Both the position numbers and the translations under genes were made by a program. This document shows positions 12,257-23,528 of a DNA stretch of 64,000 nucleotides, in pieces (the first letter of the stretch is position 1; the number at the start of each line of letters is the position of its first letter). This stretch comes from Lasioglossum baleicum. Lineage: Eukaryota; Arthropoda; Insecta; Hymenoptera; Halictidae. The stretch lies in contig NC_134946.1 in NCBI RefSeq assembly GCF_051020765.1, forward strand, positions 5,011,239 to 5,075,238, read 5' to 3'. The notes under the pieces are model-generated. The model made no database searches and had not been told where the DNA came from. It was given only the letters and a program-made list of their open reading frames with translations.

Positions 12257-13983
12257 ATAAAGGAGAAAGAAAAAAGAGGTTTTAACGTTCCACATAAAAG
12301 TAACGTTCAATCAAAGTACAAAGTGTAAGTAAACTCTACACGAAACGGAGTCACCTGGAATTACAATAGCGCGTATAACGTTAAACGAGTTAGAAGCTCT
12401 GCGAGTGCACGTGTAGCACGCATACCTGTACAGCGTCGTGCCGCGGCATGCCGGAAGCAGAAAAAGAGGGGAGAAAAGGTCGGTGATCAATACCGACGTG
12501 CCACTGGTTCAGTGGAATCAGACGCGGCGGACAAACTGTAATTTCGACGAATTACACTCGAAACTGTCCGGGAAAGAGACTGGCAGGATGCGGAAGCGAG
12601 AAAGAGAGTCCTGGGACTCGTTTGATCGCGAAGTTCCGCGTCTGCAAAGAGAATCGCGAAGCAGCCAGATCTCGTGCAACGATACCGAGGGTTCCACGGG
12701 CGCGGGTCGGGCCGGGTCGGGCCGGGCGTTCCGCTGGAAACTATTTGACTTCCGGTGAAAAATGCGCGTGCCGCGTAACCAAACTACGGACCCGCGTTAA
12801 CTTCCCTCTTCTGTTTGTTTTAACAGCAAGCCGTTGCTGATTTGTTTGCCCTCTTCGCGTTGTGCGAAATTTCGCCTAGCCAAGCGCGCACTTTGCCAGC
12901 CGCGTTTCGGCAACCCGCTCGTTTTTTTCGTCCCGTTTCACCATAAATGTCTCGTGAATAGCTTTATGGTCACCACGAACCGCATCATCAAGGACCGACT
13001 GTTCCATACGGTAAATGGTGGTACAGTTAACTAACATTAGACTTTTTGTATAAAAACTTTGAATGATTTGAAAAGTATAGAAAATGTGTGTTACATTTAT
13101 TTCAACCTATTAACATTGTCACTCTATTTACTTTACCGGACTCAAAATTTGTGCCTTTCCCCTATCAATTATCTCTTCTATAAATCGATATTATTATATT
13201 ACTATCAATTATTTCTCCTATAAATAAGCGGCTCGCGATCGTTACTACAAACCAATATGGCGGCGCCCTTGCCTGTCAAAAAGTCTGCAGATTGCTGAAC
13301 TTGAAGCAAGCATAGCTCCTGAACTATCTAGGTGCACGGTAGTGCACCAGCCAAGTTCTTGCACTACCTCCTTTTACACGAAACAACTTAGCCGTTTTTT
13401 AGAGGCTTATAACTCGACACTGGAGGCAGATGGGGAGATGTAATTCCGTACACTCGTTAAATGCTATCATGTCTCAATATTGACAAAACATTAATCTTCC
13501 AACATTAGTAGGTTCCGAGATGTAGGACCTCAAAAATCGCTAAATTTGTCACTGACTGACTGACAGATTATCAAAACCTTTTGGGTACTTCCCATTGACC
13601 TACAAGCTTGAAATTTGGTACATAGGTCCACCATAACAAACACTCAAAGGAATAATTATCAAAGTTTGAAATTTTACACCTTAAAGGGGTTGTATTAAAA
13701 AAAAAAAACGAAATAGGTTATGTATGGAGAAAATGAAATATGCCGCTTTTCCCATAAGGAACCGTGTAAATTCCGGAAAGAATCATCTGCTCTCTTCAAA
13801 CGTTCGTATAGCGCCATTCGAGGTAGTGGCAGAAAGCTCAAACTGGTAGATTACAATAAGGTAGAAAATGACACTAAAATTGTAACAAAAAAAATCTAGG
13901 TAAAGTTGGGTTCTAATTCGCCGGCAGAGTGTTAATCTTTGATACCCACTTGATAATTGATGAAATTTCAACAAAAATTGATG
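12257..13983. other. No gene; CpG-rich patch 12400-12960 and repeat-like DNA
   Basis: 12400-12960 is CpG-rich with a short GGGCCGGGTC repeat near 12707-12727, but open frames there match nothing known. At 13331-13348 the sequence GGTGCACGGTAGTGCACC forms a small hairpin. 13540-13760 has a repeat-like feel but no ends were identified. Confidence 0.4.
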
Positions 13984-14387
13984 AAATCCCAACAGAAACA
14001 TTCTGTAAACAGGAGCCAAGTTCTTATGGCCGTAAAAAGTTGTGAGATCAAACAAAATACGGCCAAGTTCGTTAGCTTAGAAAAATAAAAATAAAAATTA
14101 GTTAAAAAGAACGCTATTTAATTTTTAAAGAGTCACATGGAGGGCTAAATTATTCAAACTTGGCCGCTACCTAAAACGTTTTAGGGCCATTGGTTTAAAA
14201 AGTAACGGCCAAGTTTGAATAATTTAGCCGTCCATGTGACTCTTTAAAAATTAAATAGCGTTCTTTTTAACTAATTTTTATTTTTGTTTTTCTAAGCTAA
14301 CGAACTTGGCCGTATTTTGTTTGATCTCACAACTTTTTACGGCCGTAAGAACTTGGTTCCTGTTTACAGAATGTTTTTGTTGGGATT
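13984..14387. repeat. Very long near-perfect inverted repeat (404 bp hairpin)
   Basis: Arms of about 180 bp (13984-14164 and 14206-14387) are almost identical reverse complements; examples are AGTTGTGAGATCAAACAAAA against TTTTGTTTGATCTCACAACT. The central ~40 bp contains a further palindrome CCTAAAACGTTTTAGG. A terminal motif AATCCCAACA pairs with TGTTGGGATT. No target-site duplication identified. Confidence 0.9.
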
Positions 14388-14649
14388 AGTCCTACAGGGA
14401 TCGGAACTTCGATCTGCAGCCGCGCCGGGTACAAATCTACTGAACCAAATACATCATAATTTATAGGACAAAGGCACAAATTTTGAGTCCAGTAAAGTTT
14501 ACCCTCAATTTTGATTTCAAACAAATTTGTTGCAATTTAGAGAGACATTTTATTTTGCACAGAGATTTAACATAGACGGGAATAGAAGAATTTGCTTTTC
14601 GATAAAGAATAAACTACACTCTGAGGAAAATGAATTCTTCTATAATTAA

Positions 14650-14817
14650 CTCTTAGCAGTCGAGGGGTGACTCAGAGTCATCACTCAAAAGTTGCTTGTA
14701 CCATGTTGGTATCGAATCAGTTACTATAAAATGAAAAAATCATGTATGCAATGGAATTATTCTAGGTAAGAAGGAATGTTTAATTTTGCGAATTAAAATA
14801 GCTCCGAGTGCAAATGG
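14650..14817. mobile_element. piggyBac-like MITE, 168 bp
   Basis: Perfect TTAA on both sides (14646-14649 and 14818-14821). Left end CTCTTAGCAGTCGAGG with CTCAGAGTCA inside it; right end the reverse complement of CCATTTGCACTCGGAG. It matches both ends of the 750-bp element at 9600 with most of the middle missing. Confidence 0.75.
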
Positions 14818-14821
14818 TTAA

Positions 14822-15920
14822 AAGAAATGTTTTATTTACCAGAAATATACACGAAATTAGTCCCCTTAAAATATAATTTTGTGTAATTTAACGTGAGAGA
14901 TTTTAATTATTTCGTGTGTTGTACGGGGAGAACATTCATTTGCTCGTAATTAATATGGCGGCCGTACAACTGATTTGTGTGCGACTATTATTTCCACTTT
15001 TCAGAATAAACTATAGCATTTATTCTTTCTCGCAAAATATCGCGCGTCACACTGCCATAAAGACGCGCTCTCGAAACGGGAACAAAAAAATCCGAATTCC
15101 GAATTCCCTTTGCACTTTAGCCTAATTGTCCCGGCACTTTTCGCAATCACAGAAATTGTAACTTTTCAAACGTCCTCTTCCGCTGCAAATAACATTGCTT
15201 ACTTTACATAATTGTCTCCCCGTTGCTGGAATCACACTGCAGAAACAGTTCCGGGTAGATTCGTGTTTTTGCTGTATTATTTCAAGAAAAATCGTATTTG
15301 ATTTTACATCGGAAAGCGACGATTAACACGACAGCATCGTACTATATTAAATTTCCAGCTGTTATCCTTTTATTTTCCTGTCGGCAAAAAAGCCACGTAT
15401 TATATGCAACGTTTCTATAAGCCGCCGTCGCCGGTTCTCTAGAATTCTTCCCTCGGAACAGAATTTTCCTCGTAATGAAAGCTTTCACCTTTCTGACGAT
15501 GGTCTTAACGCAATAATAAAAGACCGGTTTAATATTCGCAGTTTCATAAGCTTCGAGAGTGTGTCAACCTTATTGTCCCTGTCAATAGCCCGGGATTCGG
15601 GTAAACATCCGACATACAAACTGTGTGACTCCGAAATAGGTACTTAAGTGTTTGTTCTGCGACCATTAATGGCGAACGAGAGCCATGTTGGCGTGAAATT
15701 GAATTTACTTCTTGTTAGCTACTAAAATATAGCAACGTTTCGCAAACCCGTTTCGCATATCTGAAATGAATAACCAAACCTTCCAACATGCTGTATGAAA
15801 ATATGTTTGTTGAACAATAGTGCCTGACCAGTAAGATGATATCGGTGAAAAATGTTCAAGTAATGTATGATATTCAACATTTCATTCGTATCAAATTAAA
15901 ACGCTATACACAGTGTTAAT
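14822..15920. other. No gene recognised
   Basis: Plain AT-rich to balanced DNA; no ORF with recognisable content, no clear repeat. Confidence 0.5.
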
Positions 15921-15923
15921 ATA

Positions 15924-16004
15924 CAGGGTGTCTCAAAAATGTTGTATTTCCTTGAAAGGGGTGGTTCGTAAGGTCATTTGGAATAACTTTTTCCATTACG
16001 AAAA
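15924..16004 (+). mobile_element. Left half of a CAGGGTG-family fold-back element
   Basis: Starts TACAGGGTGTCTC and continues through AGGTCATTTGGAATAACTTT, as in the 17776 copy. It stops exactly where the mariner element at 16007 begins. The expected right half is not seen beyond that mariner. Confidence 0.65.
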
Positions 16005-16009
16005 TATTA

Positions 16010-16240
16010 GGTGCGCAAATAAGTTCTTTCCCCTTTTTGCCAAATTCAAGATATTATTAAATACATAAAAATCTTTCTGCCACAATTCTTTTTGCGTCTG
16101 GATCGGATTTTTGTTTAGCAATTCCTCTAACACACCGTCGTCGAACTTTCTCGGTGCACCTGAACGATCGTCGTCTTCCAAAAATTAAAACTTCCGGCTT
16201 TAAATCTTCGCTACCATTTTTTGCATGGTTCTCTCCCAGC
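16010..16240 (-). pseudogene. Mariner transposase fragment (N-terminal DNA-binding region)
   Basis: The minus-strand translation contains EDDDRSGAPRKFDD and KNPIQTQKEL, which match the linker and second helix-turn-helix start of mariner transposases. A stop interrupts the frame just upstream (around 16190-16205). After QTQKEL the frame runs straight into sequence by the terminal repeat, so the middle and the catalytic DDD region have been deleted. Not functional. Confidence 0.8.
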
Positions 16241-16244
16241 GCCG

Positions 16245-16690
16245 CACACTGGGCTAAACCGACGAAATCTGTGTCAAAATCAAAGAACTTTCGATAGAAA
16301 TGAGATAGAGCGATGAAATTTTTTTTAAACGAAAGCTGAAACTTTGCAGAATATGGAATAATTGCGGAGATTGTGGCACGAACGTTTTTTAACCTTGAAA
16401 GAATTCGTTAAACTTGCAGAATTTGAAGAAAATTGTGATTTTTTCAATACCACGCGCGAAAAAATTTTTTTTTTAACATGCGACATATCATTTCCCGTAG
16501 ATTTTTTCACGCTGATTTCAAATCTGGTTTCAAAATTTTTCCACGACCTCACGATATTGCAAAATCGATTTCTTGAAATTCTACATGTTTAACGAATTTT
16601 CTCAAGGTTAAAAAACGTTCGTACCATAATCTCCCTATTTTTCCCATATTCTGCAAAGTTTCAGCTTTAATTTTAAAAAAATTTCATCGT
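16245..16690. mobile_element. Transib-like fold-back element, right end lost
   Basis: Starts CACACTGGGC directly after CGCCG (16240-16244), the preferred Transib target. It continues TCAAAATCAAAGAACTTTCG and then as the 31052 copy. The right arm (AGTTTCAGCTTTAATTTTAA) is present up to about 16690, then stops before the terminal heptamer. It lies inside the mariner transposase relic. Confidence 0.7.
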
Positions 16691-16978
16691 ATATAATTAA
16701 TTAATATAATTGTTTATATCTTTAAAACTATCGAGCAACTACACCAAATATTTTGCAGACATCATTAGGGATCCATTTACCATATCGTCTCACAAAAGAT
16801 TATCAAAATCGAAGTCGGACACTTGGGGTTCTTCCCTTGTTAGAGCGCTCATCACGATTCTTCTTACAAAACTAGAAGAACGCTCTTTCAGATTGCATCA
16901 AAATTGAGAAGTAATTCCAATTCAGTCAGAAGTTATGATCGAAGAAAAAAAGGAGAAGGAACTTATTTGCACAGCTAA

Positions 16979-17775
16979 TATTTTTTTCTTTATCTGTTTC
17001 TTGCAACAGAGGAAAACGAATCTATATTTTGCATGAAAATCCGCAGTCTATTGAACAGTTTTCAACTGAAACGATGAAAATTCTGGTCTGATAGAATAAG
17101 AATGAAGAAATTAATGGGTTCCTGCTGGTACGGATAAATGAAGTCCCAGCGTATTACGTTTTTCATTAGTAGAATAGCCAACAGAGACTTAATATTCCTT
17201 TGATGCAATTCGCCTTCTTCATTAATAAACCCAGCTGTTTGAAGGACGGGTTCTCAATTACCTCGGTGCATCTCCAAAATGCGGCAGGACCTTCGCAAGA
17301 GCAAATATACACCTTATCGCTAAGCAGCATGGCGGAACGCGTCCGTCTCCGCGTCTTACGTATTCCTGGACACTTAGGTCTACGTGCCCGTCATACGTCT
17401 CCGGCAGAGTGCTTCGTATGCCGGTGTGTTAATGCGTTACCGTGCTCCTGATTCGCAGAGCACCAATACACACCGGCACGCGTGTTTCGAATACCTGGAC
17501 AGAGTTTGAGGAGGGCAGAGACGCTCGCGCCCGCGCACGAGATCAAGATTGATAGGCTACGAGTCGCAACACGTATGGAGCATCCACTTAGCGGTGCATT
17601 ATCCCGATGAGAATGTGTATAGGCTGCATCTTACTTAATGCAGCGGCTGCAATCCTGATAATGACAGCCACTTGTTCGCGAAGGAACAGGCGTGAACTCG
17701 GACTAACTGGCAATTGCGGACAATTCCAAACGACTCTTTGTGAGGAATGACCATCGCATACGTGGTCACTCTGTA
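16979..17775. other. No gene; isolated MITE end at 17030-17055
   Basis: Contains a GCATGAAAATCCGCAGTCTA end related to the 25574 family. The CpG-rich 17250-17560 stretch has open frames with no recognisable product. Confidence 0.4.
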
Positions 17776-18100
17776 CCGGGTGTCCTAAAAATGTCGTACT
17801 TGAACAGGCTGATTTCCTGAGGTCATTTGAAATAACTTTCTTCTTTACGAAAATGTTCTAGAAGGCTTCATTGAGGAGTTATTAACGAAAAACACGAACC
17901 AAACAGAGCACGCCTACAGTGGGCGGTTACCGGCTCAGCGGGGCGTGTCGCCGAGCTGTAGTCGCGCTCTGATTGGTTCGTATTTTTCGTTAATAACTTC
18001 TTAACGAAGCCGCGGAGAATATTTTAGCAAAGGAAAAAGTTAGTTCAAATAACCTTGGGAATCACCCCTTTCAAGGAAGAACATTTTTGTGACATCATGT
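17776..18100. mobile_element. Fold-back element, CAGGGTG family
   Basis: Left end TACCGGGTGTCC; the arms carry GTTATTAACGAAAAACACG and its reverse complement CGTATTTTTCGTTAATAAC. About 325 bp, diverged from the 8067 copy. The interior resembles the 5465 copy, with the two middle sections in opposite orientation. Confidence 0.75.
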
Positions 18101-18955
18101 ATGTATTTGCATTAGGTTGTGTGTGAAATGTCAGATTTATTAATTTGTCATTTTAACTTTAAACTTTAAACCAGCTGGTTCATGTAGCAACTACAATATT
18201 ATTCTCATATTACCTAGATGCCACGTTGTTTCTAAATTATTACGGAACATCGAGGAAATTTGAAATTATTGCCTCTGTCCTCCTCCACGTAAATTTTCCT
18301 TAACTCTTATCTATAGTGACGTTCATGAGCGTGTTTACGCACCAACATAACTCGAAATAAAAATCGAGGAATGCTGTCTTTAAACAGCGAAAAATTGATA
18401 AGTTTAAATACAGTGACGACATATCACGTTCCACAGGCAACTTTATATACTATAACCTGAAGGTATGAAAATATTTGAAACATTTAATACTGGAAAATAA
18501 ATAAACCGACCCATGCTTACATGAAATTTTCCGCATAATTTACGACGTACTACTGCAATACGTTCAAAGAGTTCCTGCTGTAAACCCGCGTGCAAATTCC
18601 AGGAATGCTCTGCACAGTTTTTTCCCTCTTGTTTGCTCGAATACCTAGAACAGAGAATAATACGTTTCGGATAAACAAGAAGTATGTTAATTCAGGAGTC
18701 TCTGCGGTAGAGTCCAGTCGATTGTTAGTCCCTTCGATGCCGCGTTCGATGGGAAATGTTTTTTCTGTTTATTCAGAGGAGATAATAAAACGCATCGCCG
18801 GAAATAAACCTGTTCGGGAATTTGTTTCCTCGAATAAGAGCACAGGAACTTTACATAGTACGTCATAGTATCATTCCACAAATGGAAAATAATCTTTGTT
18901 GCACGAATGTTTTTGTATAATTTAAAATTTTTTATACTCTTCGTAATTTTTAATT
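18101..18955. other. No gene recognised
   Basis: AT-rich DNA without clear repeats or coding signal. Confidence 0.45.
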
Positions 18956-18961
18956 TTATGT

Positions 18962-19465
18962 TGGCTTTCACAGCATAAAATCACTTCATACAAACACATA
19001 TTCAAACGGGGTAGTTCTCCATTTTTTTATTAGTAAGAAATTTTTATTTTATCTTACATAATAATATATATTATACATATATGAATTTTTATTCGTTTAT
19101 CTTGAAAATGGGCATGTATGTATAATTTAAAATAGTAAAGAGACACAGAAATTATTAACGAAAGCAAAATCATTTTTATTTTAAAGATACATAATTAATT
19201 TATCGAAATTACTGTCAATTTTTCCTTGACTTTCAGAGCAAAACGTTATTTGATACAAACACATATTCAAATGGTGTAGTTCTCAATTTTTTTATTTGTA
19301 AGAAATTTTTATTTTATCATACATAATAATATATACATACATACATGGATCTTTATGCGTTTATCTTAAAAATGTACAATTTAAAATAGTAAAAAGACAG
19401 AAATTATTAACGAAAGCAAGATCATTTTTATTTTAAAGATCCATAATTAATTGATCGAAACTGAT
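18962..19465 (+). repeat. Two-copy tandem duplication, ~265-bp unit
   Basis: CAAACACATATTCAAA followed by GTAGTTCTC and TTTTTTTATT, then AGAAATTATTAACGAAAGCA, occurs twice, offset by about 265 bp. Confidence 0.8.
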
Positions 19466-21060
19466 AGTAAAAATGAAATTTTATTGTATGTTTTATTGCA
19501 TATAATTAATACTTCTTCGGGATCGCCATTTCGCTAGTGTAGAAGATAACGATGGGAAATAGCTGACCGATGAATTTCTGGTTTTGAGTTATCCTTTCGC
19601 CCAAGCAAATCGGTTGCTCTCGCGCACTTCCGTGTGTTGCGCATGTGCCCATAATTGCGGTTGATAAATCGCGACGATCGTTCTTAATTACCGGCGAAAT
19701 TGTACTGAAAGCTTTTAAATAATCCCGGTCACGTACGTCTGGTATCGATTAACCAACTTTTTCGGAACAGCTCTTGAGTCGAAAGGAAACTACTACCCTT
19801 TTAAAGTTACGTGTATCAGCAATTACTCGTGAATGTCGGAGCAAATGAACATACTTTTTAATTAAATTTTCAAATCGATTCATTAGTAACGATCTTTTCA
19901 TGTTGTGGAATATTAATTTTTGGTATTAAACCGAGGATTGAATCTTATCATTAGACTGCGGATTTTTATGCGAAATAGTGTTGCGTAGACCGAATGATTT
20001 ATCGCATATAAAAATTGCAGATTTTTAAGATATTTTATATTCTAATTATTTTATAATTATAATTATATTTATATCATAAAACTCATACGTTTTGTTCCCA
20101 AAATCAGACACTTTTTTGATCCTCTCAATCTCGTCATTTTACCGAATCGTTTGCACCGCTAATTGAGTCAAAGGTCAACATGACACAGGCTTGAATCGCG
20201 TGTCAGCATTGCACCCTTTGATACACGGCTGTTCGATGGCCTGGAAACGTGTCCGTTTACGAGTCCGGTCGCGGTTTCGAGCCTCGTTTCTTCGTTCCGT
20301 TTCCCTTTATTATTTTCGCCGGTGCGCCGTGATGCTCGGCGTGCGGCCGTTTCAATAGATTGCGGTACAACAAACGCGAGTCAATAAATCCTGCGGAAAT
20401 AAAAGGAGCGAGAGGGAGAGGGAGAGGGAGAGAGCCGGAGAATGACAAAGCGTGGCTCGCGGTAGGCAGGACACGTCGCCGACGAATTATCCACTGTGGC
20501 AGATCAAACACAATCTTGTAAGAGCGTTTCACGGCCTTGTACACACGCGGTGTGTCTGCACGGACCAAAAAGGCGTCTGTCCCTTCCAGACCCGCGGACG
20601 TGTATCGTCCCCTGAACGATGTTAAATCGATCGCGAGTCCAGCTTTGTCCGCATGATCGCTCAAGAGCGTTCACTCCTAGCGGGACAAAAACAGCGTGGC
20701 AGACAGAACAAGTGGGAAAGGGAGAACGAAAAGAGTCGAGGCAAAGGAGTGGTGAGAGTGACCTTCGATACTAATTCAAGGTCAACGAAAGCGACGCTAA
20801 GTTTTTGGCAAAATCGTTTTAACGATGCTGGACAGATAATATTAAGTACTTGAAATTTCAAGAAGAATATTTTCTATCGCGGTTGACCTTCAACGACCTT
20901 GAATAACCTTGAGTCGTAGGTCACTGTATGCGTCTTAAAACGCCTTATAAGATAGATTAGAGAAAAGTAAAATAAATCCTCTGTAGTCGCAGAAAGGTCG
21001 TACACGATGATTGCAAAGAAAATATCCCCTCCATTGTAATAATTTTTAAAAATTTTTTTA
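19466..21060. other. No gene; CpG-rich patch 20200-20760
   Basis: 20257-20664 is open on the minus strand but has no recognisable domain and includes a GAGAGGGAGAGG microsatellite near 20407-20436. 20755-20925 holds a cluster of TGACCT/AAGGTCA-type motifs. A GACTGCGGATTTTTATGCG MITE end lies near 19956. Confidence 0.4.
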
Positions 21061-21064
21061 CACT

Positions 21065-21375
21065 ATTACTTATCTTTTTTATGGAACTTTCTCCAATACA
21101 TTTGTGGCATTTTTATGATTAAAATAAGACCAAAGACGATGTAATTAAAACTGTATTTAGTGGTTTAAGTGACAATGAAATTTTCGGGCGCGGGGGAGGA
21201 CAGCGAATGGGAAAGAAAGTGACGCGGAGAGTCGCAGTCGCTTCGGCCGCGCGCGGTCTCTCTTTGCATAGCTGTCCTTCTCTACGTTCGGCTTGGTCTT
21301 TGAAGCACAAAAAAGTAGTGTCCGTCTATGAACTTTGCAAACGAACCTCCCCGAGGCTTCTGCGACTATACTAGA
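21065..21375 (+). repeat. Dispersed repeat family R1, copy 1
   Basis: Shares with 55400-55685 the order: AACTTTC, GTGGCA, AACTGTATTTA, GAAAGAAAG, GACGCGGAGAG, CTGTCCTTCTCTACGTTCG, CCCCGAGGCTT. Ends not defined. Confidence 0.65.
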
Positions 21376-22207
21376 GGATTTACTGTATGTCATTCTAATT
21401 TAAAAAACAGAGTTGCTCTTCACATTATGTCCTCCACGCGTCCACCTACAAAAAAAAAATGATTAACACGGAATTATGTACAACGCATGTAATCGCTTTC
21501 ACCGGGAATTAGATTATTTTTTGTACGCCGTTGTAACGGTCCGCATCAGCGCGATTCGGGATTCACTTTGAATCCGTGTCGCATCGAGCAAACAATTAAT
21601 CTCAGCAAGGTACAAAGTAATTTCTGGGCACCGGGGGAAAAAAGGGTGACACGAGCCGGAGGCAATACGATAGGTCCCTAAATCACTCAATTCGGTGGAG
21701 TCGGAACCAACGATCCGAGGGTCGTTGAGCACAATACAGTCAATCACAGCGGTCATGGGACACCACACAGATAACCACGGCGGTTGTGAAAACCGATACT
21801 GAAAACCACAGGGTCATGCAAGTCGATACTGACAGGGCATCAAGCACTTCAACGAATCCCCAAGTCATAAGACTGGATATCGACAACTTTGGGGATGTAA
21901 GTATCGATGCTGAACTCTACAGCCAAATCTGTGGACACGGGCGCCATTAGTGTGCGACTGACAACCACATTGCGGATCTTTATGCAAAATAGAAATTTTC
22001 GACATCGATAAGCGAGATCAATCAAAAGCGAAATTTTCGACATCAATTGTAAGGGACGGAAATAAAGATCTAAATAATATAAATATTTGAAGAATTTGTG
22101 AAATGAGATGCTGTAGAAATATTCTTAAATTCTTCTAATGTCTTCACAGTTCTGTATTTTATCATTTTAGTTTAAGATTATTAACAGTAGAACTAAAAAT
22201 TCTTTCA
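21376..22207. other. No gene; short imperfect repeats and a MITE end
   Basis: 21740-21850 has imperfect repeats around CGATACTGA. A TTGCGGATCTTTATGCAAAA MITE end lies at 21971. No coding signal. Confidence 0.4.
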
Positions 22208-22211
22208 TTAA

Positions 22212-22422
22212 CCCTTGTGTCAACCGTATTGTAATATAATTTACTGTATTTCTTTCAACAATTTGTTGATATTCGTCTAAAAAATATTACAAAATTTCTC
22301 TGAATGTCCATTCTTTACTCGCTAATATATTAATTTATAGTCTTATAATGAGAATTTGTGCAAACATGATAAATACAGAAAGGTTTTAAATAATCTATAC
22401 ATTTTGGTTGACTACACGAGGG
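22212..22422. mobile_element. piggyBac-like MITE with CCCTTGTGTCAACC ends
   Basis: Perfect TTAA at 22208-22211 and 22423-22426. Ends are CCCTTGTGTCAACC and, reverse complemented, CCCTCGTGTAGTCAACC. 211 bp, AT-rich interior. Confidence 0.75.
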
Positions 22423-22519
22423 TTAATAAGTAAATTGACACAAGTCGAAGAAAGGAAATTTTACAGGAGAGCCATTTGAATGAATAATTTATTACTACAC
22501 TTTTTTTAGAAATATATTA

Positions 22520-22760
22520 GATGATTGCATAAGTTCGTGCCCGATTTGAAAATAAAATTCAATGATTAAATTTTAAAGAATACTCCTTTATTAATAAATA
22601 ATTCTTTCAATTATATTTATTAGTCAATTATACATAGTCACACCATTCTTTTCTACAATTAGAAAATAATGGTCAATTTAATTTAATTTTTGTCACACTC
22701 CGCCGTGCAGCACAATTTACGACATCCATGAAAATCGGGCACGAACTTATGCAATCATCT
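22520..22760. mobile_element. Mariner-like MITE, ~241 bp
   Basis: Inverted ends GATGATTGCATAAGTTCGTG and CACGAACTTATGCAATCATC, the second block continuing to CCCGATTT on both sides. The CATAAGTTCGTGCC core resembles mariner terminal repeats. No transposase frame. TA preceding and TGA following suggest a degraded TA duplication. Confidence 0.8.
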
Positions 22761-22763
22761 GAT

Positions 22764-23526
22764 ACTTTGAGTTCTGTCGCTCTTCTTATGAATGAACTAA
22801 TTGCTTTACAATAATAACAAGATTTATTTCGATTTCATACAATTTCAATTATGATGTATATTTGACTGAAGAAGTATATAAACAAAATTTCTTGTAAACA
22901 CGTAGTTCTAGTGTTAAATTCGTAGGAGGAGCCACCGTGGGTCCTTTGTTGTGGCACCCTTGTCTCACGGAAAGGGGGTCAAAGGTCAGGATAGAAAAGT
23001 CTATGCATAACACGCGTGATCACGTTTCCAAAGAAAATCAGAAGCATCGATCGATGCCGCAGGAACCTTCGAACACCGGAGTCCGACCAGCGTTTCCGGT
23101 CGACGACGCCAGCGGCGGAACAATGCGTCGCGATATGTCACGCGTTCCAAAGTGTCCTCGACGCGACGTGCCATTAATTGGAATTCAAATGGACATAAAC
23201 ATCTCCCGAGCGTGGTCAGTGCCAGCAAGATGCACCCGATCGGAGGGTCGAACACCTCTAGATGTAGACTGCCGCCTGCTCGTAAATTACGCGGAATCGC
23301 TGAAATTACTCAACGTTTTTCCCTGTTTCCGTAGCTCGAACCACTGAATACGTCTCGTCGAGACGGTTTATGGGCTGGTTTTCTGATCGAGTTCCCTGCC
23401 ATTCGAATTTTCATTGTGTCTGTTGGACATATAATGGTCAATCTATTCGTTGTTGATGATTGCTCTGCCTTGAGCACATGCTGTTCGTTTGTTATGTTAT
23501 AACTGTATTTATATGACAACAGTAAG
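22764..23526. other. No gene recognised; DR1-type site at 22976
   Basis: 22930-23350 is CpG-richer and open in several frames, but no protein is recognised. It contains a GGGTCAAAGGTCA motif. Confidence 0.4.
22976..22988 (+). promoter_or_regulatory. DR1 nuclear-receptor-type motif
   Basis: GGGTCAAAGGTCA is two RGGTCA-type half-sites spaced by one base, the arrangement bound by HNF4 and by RXR/USP partners. Function is inference; no nearby gene is recognised. Confidence 0.35.
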
Positions 23527-23528
23527 TA

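Larger units (their letters stand above)
16007..16978 (-). mobile_element. Deleted mariner element with nested insertion
   Basis: Terminal inverted repeats TTAGGTGCGCAAATAAGTTC and TTAGCTGTGCAAATAAGTTC, flanked by TA at 16005-16006 and 16979-16980. The minus strand retains part of a transposase. A Transib-like element sits inside it from 16245. The transposase catalytic region is gone. Confidence 0.85.

Noticed and set aside
20257..20664. 135-residue minus-strand frame
   Set aside because: No domain, contains a GA-rich microsatellite translation (LPLPLPL), no splice or start context.
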